Shown here: piece after piece, positions 56,851 through 64,000 of the stretch
Layout of the letters: every line of letters begins with the position of its first letter
Numbering within the stretch: position 1 is the first letter of the stretch
Origin: Asterias rubens
Lineage: Eukaryota > Echinodermata > Asteroidea > Forcipulatida > Asteriidae
Assembly: GCF_902459465.1 (NCBI RefSeq)
Contig: NC_047070.1
Coordinates: 8,110,554-8,174,553, forward strand
DNA length: 64,000 nt
Direction: 5' to 3'
Notes under the pieces: model-generated
What the model was told of the DNA's origin: nothing
What the model saw: the letters and a program-made list of their open reading frames with translations, nothing else
Database searches by the model: none
Made by a program: the position numbers and the translations under genes

Positions 56851-58296
56851 TTGCTCAGATGGCGTGTCATCAAAATCATCATGGGCGTGGGGGGGGGGAA
56901 GGTCCCACACCTTTCAAGTGCCCCCCCCCACCCCTCCTTTGGTTGATGCCCATGCCTTGAAGGTAAGGGCCACACGTTTTTATTTGCTGAAGCTCATTGT
57001 AAATGTTTTCAGCCAATAAGGAAACTGAGTTCAGATTTTTTAGATAAAACAATTTTTGTTTAACCCAATAACTTTGAATACTTACACTTTTCAGAAAGAT
57101 TTGCGATCATCACTCACGTTAGGTCACACTACGTGGGGGCTCCCATTTTGTATAGCCGCTTTGTTGCGGCATATAACAAAGCATCACCACATAATGATTT
57201 CAACGTATTGTAAATTTGTATGCAGAATCGTTCAAGTTTCAAAAGATTGGGGTTGGGGCCCTTATTGTAGATCGATAATATTACGAAAAAAATCAAAACA
57301 TTTACAAATATCAAAACTTCATTTAAATGAAAAAACAAAAAGCATTAAATAAAGCATCCCGTTAAAGGCAGTGGACACTATTTGTACTTGTCAAAGACTA
57401 GCCCTCACAGTTGGTGTATCTCAACATATGCATAAAATAACAAACCTGTGAAAATTTGAGCTCAATCGGTCATCGAAGTTGCGAGATAATAATGAAAGAA
57501 AAAACACCCTTGTCACACAAAGTTGTGTGCGTTTAGATGGTTGATTTCGAGACCTCAAGTTCTAAATTTGAGGTTTCTAAATCAAATTCCAGGAAAACTA
57601 CTTCTTTCTCAAAAACTATGGCACTTCAGAGGGAGAAAGAAACCAAGAAAGGTTTTATGCTAATAATTATTTTGAGTAATTACCAATAGTGTTCACTGCC
57701 TTTAAAAATACACATTTCGAAAAAATCATAAAAAACATTGAGATGCACAAAATACGAGCAACAATAGATTAAAATTACTTGATTTTGTTTAATTTTTTTT
57801 ACCTCAACCAATTATAAATCTCTTTTATACAATTATTAATTCTTGTTTTTTACTGGCAAATCGCTTTATAGATCAAGCCAAGAAACACAATTTATATATT
57901 TTCACTTCCGCATTACTTTACTTTTTTATTTATTGAGTGGAATTATGTGGCTTCATCATCTTCACTCTCCGTGCAATTTACAAAAAAGGTGTATACACAA
58001 AATTAATTAACTCTAAAAGACACTGGACACCTTCGGTAATAATATTGTCAAAACCTGTCTCCTCACTTGGTGTATCTCAACTTATGCACAAAATAACAAG
58101 CCTGCGTGAAAATAAATGTAAACTCAAACGTCGTTGCGAGATTATAATGGAAGAAACAACACCCTTGTCTCACGAAGATGTGTTCTTTCAGATGCTTGAT
58201 TTCTTGATTTGCTTGATGCTTGAGTTATTATTATTTTTATTTTTTTATTATTACCAAAAGTGTCCAGAGCCTTTAAAGAGATCAAGTTTAAATTCG

Positions 58297-58400
58297 GTGA
58301 TCCCTGGAGCAGTCTATTTTCCCTCGGCTTTGCCTCGGGAAAATAGAATGCTCCAGGAATCACCTCGGGAGTCATAGTTTTAACCATAGCACTCGAAGCA
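58297..58400. repeat. Palindromic element, long-loop version (unit B)
   Basis: The same arms as 46145-46260 (GGTGATCCCTGGAGCA, TGCTCCAGGAATCACC), but between them is TATTTTCCCTCGGCTTTGCC TCGGGAAAATA, an additional palindromic tip missing in unit A. Confidence 0.8.
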
Positions 58401-58522
58401 GTAAATATTTGTATAAAATAGTCTACGGTGACGTCACAGAAATAGTTTTAAACAAACGGTACCATTCAATTCACAGAAATAGTTTTCAACAAACGGTACC
58501 ATTCAATTCAAGGGACACGTTG

Positions 58523-59049
58523 TGTTATGTTCATCTCTGCCCCCAAAGTTACGTCTTTTGGTATAGCGCCCTCTCGTGTTGCGCTAGTGCTCTTCGCCAA
58601 TAAGTTTTCTGTAGAATTCGGTTTTCGTCAAACCACTCAGTAGAAAGTGCCTCTTTTTCACCTTGAAGGCCGTTTATGACCTGTAGTTACCTTGAAGTCT
58701 ATCTAGTGGTTGAAGATGACGAGAAGAGTAGTGTTTTGAGCAGAGGTTTATATTGTTGAGGACATCTTGAGCCCGAAGAGAGAACAATTCTGTAAGAGTA
58801 ATTTCATGCTTGGGAAATTGTTATTTCTTTAATTAAGTGGTTTTTTGGTGATCTTTTTTAGTTATTTGTTATTCCGGATGTTGTTATTGTGCTATTAATC
58901 TTTATTCAGTTTATACTTAAATATATTGCTCTGTACTTATAGTTGTTGTACTTTCTGCATTAAACTTTCAGTTTTACCGTTTTGTGGTACACTACACATT
59001 GGTTATCTGTTTGGAGTAGAGGGCGCCCCGGCTCCCCAAGTCCTTCACA
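58523..59049 (+). repeat. 5' long terminal repeat
   Basis: It starts TGTTATGTTCATCTCTGCCC and ends CCCCAAGTCCTTCACA. The following GTAAAAAGAATTCTCC was not recognised as a common tRNA primer site. Confidence 0.93.
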
Positions 59050-59079
59050 GTAAAAAGAATTCTCCAAGACTGGCTCAAG

Positions 59080-60678
59080 ATGATTGAAGAAATCAACTCC
59101 GACGATGTAACTTGTGCCACGTCCCAGCGCGCTGATTCATCACCGAGAACCGCTGGAAGTTTCAAGTCAACCACAAGCTCAGCAGCTATACTGGCTCGTG
59201 CAAAGGCTCTGTCCTTGAAAACCAAGATGGATTTTACTCATAAAGAAGCGGATCTTCGTCGTCAAGAAGCTGAGTTGAGGCGCCAAGAGGAAGAGGTCGC
59301 ACGCAGTTTACTTATTCTGGGTGCAGAGAAGGAATATGCTATGGCTGAAGTGGAAGCAGAATTCCTGGAATCGGCTGCTTTGAAAGAACACTCCCTCTAC
59401 ACCCAAGAAAATTTGCAGCTGCCTACAGCCGACTCCGCCGTTCGCACCCATGATTATGTCTCCAAACATTTCCTAAGAGGAAACGAATTGGAAAAAACTG
59501 AAACAAAGTGTGACATGTCAAATGTACAGAGACCACAAATTGCAGCAGAAGCAGTAACTGATGTTGAGTTAAAGTCAAACAAAGAAGATACAAAGGTGAC
59601 CCAAGTACCCGGTAAAGTTGACCAGACAACGGAATTCCCCAATCAAGCTATGAAGGAGCAGCTGAATTCCATAAGCAACATGTTGGTCCAAAAAGAGTTA
59701 GTGAAAAGTAGTTTGAGAAAGTTTCGCTGCAACGCAGGAGAATACCGAGCTTGGAAAGGCAGCTTCAAGCAGGCTACCAAGGACCTTGATCTCAAACCCT
59801 TCCAAGAGATGAACCTCATCCTAGATTCTATCGAGGGGGAAACCAAGTCCCTTGTCCAGAAGATTTATGCTATCCATGTCAACAAGCCTGATTTGGGACT
59901 TCAAAGGGTATGGTCATACCTAGATGAGAAGCATGGCTCACCGGAAGCAATCGAACATGACTTGATGATGAGAGTGGAGCTGTTCCAAAAGATCTTACCA
60001 AGGGCCAGCACAAAACTTGAGGAATTTGGGTATCTCCTTCTAGAAGTCCAATACGTCAAGGAATCCAAGCAGTACCCAGGTTTACTAGTTTTGGATTCTT
60101 CACGGGGGTTACAGCCTTTGGTTCAGAAGCTCCCAGAATGGCTCCAAATGAAGTGGCGTCAAAAGGGCTCCCAGTACAAAGAAAGGCACGCTGTGATGTT
60201 TCCGCCATTTGAGGTTTTCGTCGCTTTTGTACAGGGCCACGCCCGAGTACAGAACGATCCAAGCTTCCAGTTCACCGATGTTGTCAAAAGCAGTGGCGAC
60301 CGCACACCACAGAAATCGGCTTTCACAGTGAGAAAAACTGGAGTGATGGACACACCTTCAGTGGACGAGACACCTTGTTGCCCCATCCATAACACCCCAC
60401 ACGCCTTGAAAGATTGTCGTGTCTTTAAGGACATATCTCCAGAAGAGAAGATCACCGTTCTGAGGGAGAACTATATGTGCTTTCGATGTCTTCAACCCAA
60501 CCACCAGATCAAGGACTGCAAATCTAAAGTGAACTGCAATATCTGCGGAAAAGGTCATCTTAATGTTATGCACAGACCAGTACTGAGCCGTGAACTAACA
60601 TCTTTCTTAATAAGCCAGACTGCATCCGCTACTGGGGAGAGTGACGAGCAACCCCAGACCCTTGCTGCCAGACAGTAA
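59080..60678 (+). CDS. gag: Gag-like protein of the LTR retrotransposon (DUF1759 type, two zinc knuckles)
   Basis: This is a 532-residue capsid/nucleocapsid protein that would package element RNA into cytoplasmic particles. Residues about 50-100 form a charged helix (HKEADLRRQEAELRRQEEE). Residues about 205-360 (LRKFRCNAGEYRAWKGSFKQ, LDEKHGSPEAIEHDLMMRV) resemble the DUF1759 Gag domain of BEL/Pao elements. C467, C470, H475 and C480 form a canonical CX2CX4HX4C knuckle. C486, C489, H493 and H498 form a second CX2CX3HX4H knuckle, usual in this group. The frame is intact and ends at a true stop 210 bp before the 3' LTR, with no pol sequence afterwards. The start ATG is 31 bp after the 5' LTR. Classification to BEL/Pao rests on the domain types, since no reverse transcriptase is available. 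Confidence 0.9.
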   Translation: MIEEINSDDVTCATSQRADSSPRTAGSFKSTTSSAAILARAKALSLKTKMDFTHKEADLRRQEAELRRQEEEVARSLLILGAEKEYAMAEVEAEFLESAALKEHSLYTQENLQLPTADSAVRTHDYVSKHFLRGNELEKTETKCDMSNVQRPQIAAEAVTDVELKSNKEDTKVTQVPGKVDQTTEFPNQAMKEQLNSISNMLVQKELVKSSLRKFRCNAGEYRAWKGSFKQATKDLDLKPFQEMNLILDSIEGETKSLVQKIYAIHVNKPDLGLQRVWSYLDEKHGSPEAIEHDLMMRVELFQKILPRASTKLEEFGYLLLEVQYVKESKQYPGLLVLDSSRGLQPLVQKLPEWLQMKWRQKGSQYKERHAVMFPPFEVFVAFVQGHARVQNDPSFQFTDVVKSSGDRTPQKSAFTVRKTGVMDTPSVDETPCCPIHNTPHALKDCRVFKDISPEEKITVLRENYMCFRCLQPNHQIKDCKSKVNCNICGKGHLNVMHRPVLSRELTSFLISQTASATGESDEQPQTLAARQ

Positions 60679-60878
60679 CGTCCCAGAGTTGCCCTTGAAC
60701 CTGTCGCCGAGAAGGATCGTTAATTGTTCAGAAGAATCCCATGAGGTTCTGGACTTAACTTTAAGTACCCTGTGTGGAAGGTGTAGACACTTTATAGTGA
60801 CTAACCCGTTTTCTGGTTACCTTTGAATGTTATTGACTGTTGTTGTAACCTTGATTCAGTGTGATGTTGGCATCATCA

Positions 60879-60888
60879 CGGGGGGAGT
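60879..60888 (+). promoter_or_regulatory. Polypurine tract before the 3' LTR
   Basis: GGGGGGAG lies directly before the TG of the 3' LTR, the expected position for the plus-strand DNA primer. Confidence 0.8.
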
Positions 60889-61414
60889 GTTATGTTCATC
60901 TCTGCCCCCAAAGTTACGTGTTTTGGTATAGCGCCCTCTCGTGTTGCGCTAGTGCTCTTCGCCAATAAGTTTTCTGTAGAATTCGGTTTTCGTCAAACCA
61001 CTCAGTAGAAAGTGCCTCTTTTTCACCTTGAAGGCCGTTTATGACCTGTAGTTACCTTGAAGTCTATCTAGTGGTTGAAGATGACGAGAAGAGTAGTGTT
61101 TTGAGCAGAGGTTTATATTGTTGAGGACATCTTGAGCCCGAAGAGAGAACAATTCTGTAAGAGTAATTTCATGCTTGGGAAATTGTTATTTCTTTAATTA
61201 AGTGGTTTTTTGGTGATCTTTTTTAGTTATTTGTTATTCCGGATGTTGTTATTGTGCTATTAATCTTTATTCAGTTTATACTTAAATATATTGCTCTGTA
61301 CTTATAGTTGTTGTACTTTCTGCATTAAACTTTCAGTTTTACCGTTTTGTGGTACACTACACATTGGTTATCTGTTTGGAGTAGAGGGCGCCCCGGCTCC
61401 CCAAGTCCTTCACA
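60889..61414 (+). repeat. 3' long terminal repeat
   Basis: Near-identical with the 5' LTR, one base shorter, followed by the target duplication CGTTG. Confidence 0.93.
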
Positions 61415-61440
61415 CGTTGCCTTGGATCGGGCGAGTTGGT

Positions 61441-61776
61441 TCAAGGGACACGTTGCCTTGGATCGGGCGAGTTGGTCTAAATAAAAAAGTGTCTGAAAAA
61501 TATTTGTATCACACAAAGTGCCGCGAAATTGCACGGTTTTCGTTATATATACGTCTTGAAATAACACGGCACGCCATTTTGTGGGGTCAAATTTGTTGCT
61601 AACCGTGTTCGTTCGCAAAGTAAAGGGAAAACCACGCGATTTTGAGGCAATTTTGAATGGATCTTTGCATTCTCTACTTTTTTTTAAAACATCCTTCTAG
61701 CCACATCGATTTCATATCAAACGGTTTCAAACGGTTTCCATAGACCAAATCAACCGATCCAAGGCAACGTGTCCCT
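61441..61776. mobile_element. CACGTTGCCTTGG foldback element downstream of P450 copy B
   Basis: Counterpart of 46364-46700. Its left end was the target of the LTR insertion, and about 26 bp of it stand doubled at 61415-61440. Confidence 0.8.
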
Positions 61777-61803
61777 AGAGCTTTGGTTGTGTCCGATAAA
61801 TTA

Positions 61804-64000
61804 TTAGTCGCGCAATATCACCCGTGTTTCGTACTCAAATAATGGGGCTCTCGTCAGTGCCTCGGTAGCTTTGAATGACAAGATGGTGGTTTCCTCTGGC
61901 TTCTTGAAGGTGAATTGATGAAGAAGGTTTGAGAGGCTAATAAAGAGCTCCATCCGGGCAAGACCTTCGCCAAGACACACCCGGCGACCTATAATGAAAG
62001 AAGAAAGAAAACAAAATTGGAAATGAGTCTAAGTTTTTTGGGTGCTTTCTGGGGGCTACCCTTGGATAATATTCTGTGCAACATTTTCTTCAGTTCTACT
62101 TTGGTCTATTTTATTTCATGTACACCTTGTGTACGTATTTTTGACATGTTGTAACTGTATTGTAGCCGAATAATTTCTGCAAAACAATAACATTCGTAGG
62201 AACTATAAATAAATAGTAAACTATCGCAGGTACAACCATGTGTAAGTTTCCTTTGTGTGAGTGTAGGCTCTGAAAAGAGCTGGTTTGGTCTTGACGTTTC
62301 GAACAGTAAACTATGCTCGTCTTTAGATAAATTTTGATTCTCTCTTCGGTTTATATGTTACAACACCCATTGTGTCATTAACACGACAGTGTTTTGCATT
62401 GAATCTTACCTGCACCAAAGATAAGAAAATCATCTGGTTGAAACATCTTCCCATCTTTGATGAATCGTCCAGGATCGAATACATCGGGCTTCTCCCACAG
62501 AGACTCATCTTTACAAACAGACATGAGGTTAGCTAAGACGATGGTATCTTTGGGGATGCTATAACCTTGTATTTCAGTGTCGCTGGATGTGTAGCGTGCA
62601 AGAGGGAGGGGTGAGACCGGCATGATGCGCTGAAGTTCCATGATGGTCGCCTCTATGAACGGCATGTTGGGCCGGTCAGCGAGGCGCGGGAACCGGTTCC
62701 TTCCGACCACTCTGTCGATCTCTTGCTGGATTTTGGTTTGAACCTCCGGGTACTCCATCAAGTAAAGTACCGCCCAGCGAAGAGAGTTTGCAGTGGTCTC
62801 CGTACCGCCGATGAAGATCTCAAAAATTGTGATGACCATGTTGTCGGCGTTTATGTGACTTGAGATGTCATTTTGTTTCTCATCGAGATTGCGGTGTTGT
62901 TCGGCTATCAGATAGTGGTCTATTAAATCTCTCGGGTCGTCAACGTCGAGGGTTGAACGATGTGCTTCGATTTCCTCGCGAACAAAATCTAAAATGTCAC
63001 CAATACAGCGCTGAAGCTCACGATATGATGGGAGACATGTTAACTTTTGGGCAAGGGGCAGGAATACTAATGGTCCTCCGGCGCCGGTCAGCTCAAAAGC
63101 ACGATTGATCGTGGCGAGTAACTTCTGGAATTTGGAGTCCGAATACTCGAATGTTTTCCCGAAAATCACGGAGCAGATAATATTCGAGATGGAACTAGTG
63201 AAAAGGAGGGTTGGAGAGAAAGGCGCCCCCTTGTGGTCTCGCATTTCCTCGATGACGCGAGAAGTCTCTGTTGAAATGGTATCTTCGAAGCTGGCTTTAC
63301 CAAATCCAAATCCTCTAAGAGCTCTAAGACAAAACCGTCTTTGAATGGACCAGGCTTTACCAGAGCAGGTCGCCACGCCTGTATGCAATGAGAAAATATC
63401 GAATCAATAAACATTAAGGCCAATGGACACCATTGGTAATTGTCAAAGACCAGTCTTCTCACTTGGTGTATCTCAACATATGCATACAATAACAAACCTG
63501 TGAAAAACACGGTCGGTCATCAGAGTCAAATTTTTGACTCCCATAAATGGCCGACCATGTTAGTTCGTCAACAAAAGGAAAACTACGCAATTTCGAGGCA
63601 AATAATATGTGTGGGTCATTGTATTCTACTTTTATAAAACATCTTTCTAACCAATATGCATTTTATAACAAACGGTTACAAACGCTTTTTCAAGACCAAC
63701 TCGACCCGGATGAAATGCAAAATGTTCCTTTAATTCAGTCTATTGTACATAATTTAGCAAGTCTCTTTTTTAAAGGTATTTGTAAAGCGCTTAGAGATTA
63801 ACTTTTTATTAGACGCTAGATAAATCGCATATTATATTATTATCTCATACACTCACCTTTACCATTGGGTACCAGGTTGTCGTATAATGTAGTCAACGGC
63901 CTATCAGTAACGAGTGGGTTGTTGAAGCCCTCCCTGATACTAGCAGCACTATTGAGCACAACTGTAAGCTGCCCAGCTAGAGTGACACTCAAAACTTCCC
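61804..64000 (-). CDS. Cytochrome P450, clan 2 (CYP2-like), copy B, 5' end outside window
   Basis: Near-identical paralogue of the P450 at 46727-51510. Exons: 61804-61988 (haem-loop exon, stop at 61804), 62410-63378, and 63857 onward (exon 1, cut by the window end at about residue 72). Splice sites, phases and exon lengths (185 and 969) equal those of copy A. Visible residue changes in exon 2 are FEDTI for FEDTV, LLFTS for LLFTN, and HRST for HRSN. All catalytic motifs (GGTETT, ExxR, FGAGRRVCLG) are kept. Intron 1 is only 478 bp against 2851 bp in A. The upstream region and start codon are not visible, so intactness is likely but unproven. Confidence 0.93.
63505..63733. mobile_element. Right part of a CACGTTGCCTTGG foldback in P450 B intron 1
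   Basis: It matches 50808-51032, fused directly to a fragment of another foldback (63414-63502). The junction marks the 2.4-kb intron deletion. Confidence 0.75.

Larger units (their letters stand above)
58523..61414 (+). mobile_element. Gag-only BEL/Pao-like LTR retrotransposon
   Basis: Two LTRs (58523-59049 and 60889-61414), each TG...CA, enclose 1.84 kb with a single gag ORF. A 5-bp target duplication CGTTG flanks the element (58518-58522 and 61415-61419). The target is a CACGTTGCCTTGG foldback element of unit B, so the insertion is younger than both. No protease, reverse transcriptase or integrase is encoded: the copy is non-autonomous and would need enzymes in trans. Apart from one substitution and one single-base length difference near the start, I saw no LTR differences. 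Confidence 0.93.
57053..64000. repeat. Segmental duplication, unit B (continues past window)
   Basis: It is collinear with unit A from 57053 (A 42723). Changes against A: loss of about 120 bp inside the second foldback element (near 58203); loss of the segment matching 44070-46169; gain of the LTR element at 58523-61414; a 36-bp tandem copy at 61415-61475; and loss of about 2.4 kb of P450 intron 1 (junction near 63503). P450 exon 2 differs from A at three residues that I can see. Confidence 0.9.

Noticed and set aside
59050-59075. Primer-binding site of the LTR element
   Set aside because: The bases after the 5' LTR did not match a tRNA 3' end that I can name.

Overview
The window is animal nuclear DNA: genes are split by GT-AG introns, most of the sequence is repeat, and there is no operon structure. 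Single-base slips and a 500-N gap mark it as a draft assembly. The dense short foldback elements, the tRNA-derived retroposons and the kind of P450 suggest a marine deuterostome, most likely an echinoderm (perhaps a sea star). That is inference; no species marker was found.

Left part (1-19 kb): a GTCAGAC-rich segment (1-540) is followed by the last three exons of SNRPG, the spliceosomal Sm protein G (708-1996, + strand). Two exons of a USP37-type deubiquitinase (7460-8973, +) come next; the second is broken by a perfect 7-bp tandem duplication, and the start of the first has been copied just upstream with a small foldback element between. The remainder is palindromes, MITE-like elements and a few unassigned ORFs or exon candidates.

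Middle (20-42 kb): a 5.1-kb minisatellite of a 12-bp unit (19986-25078) runs almost to the assembly gap (25135-25634). On its right lies WDR1/AIP1, the actin-interacting WD-repeat protein, on the minus strand (25985-42107). Thirteen exons join in frame to give 462 codons; roughly the last quarter of the protein is missing, in or beyond the gap. One WDR1 intron (28700-29509) has the complete signature of a U12-type AT-AC intron. WDR1 introns hold most of the transposon fossils, including a nested 622-bp terminal-inverted-repeat element and a tandem repeat with filled and empty copies of a foldback insertion.

Right part (42.7-64 kb): a tandem segmental duplication carries two almost identical cytochrome P450 genes of clan 2 (CYP2-like), both on the minus strand. 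Copy A (46727-51510) is complete, with three exons and 503 residues. Copy B (61804-64000) runs off the window in exon 1. Since duplicating, copy B lost about 2.1 kb downstream of the gene and about 2.4 kb of intron 1, and a 2.9-kb gag-only BEL/Pao-like LTR retrotransposon (58523-61414, 5-bp target duplication, near-identical LTRs) landed just downstream of it. Between the P450 copies are an EnSpm-type transposase exon and two arrays rich in CCATGG palindromes.

The genes look like ordinary unlinked animal genes (splicing, deubiquitination, actin turnover, oxidative metabolism), not a functional cluster. The most unusual biology is the AT-AC intron in WDR1. The rest of the interest lies in how repeats are reshaping the locus.
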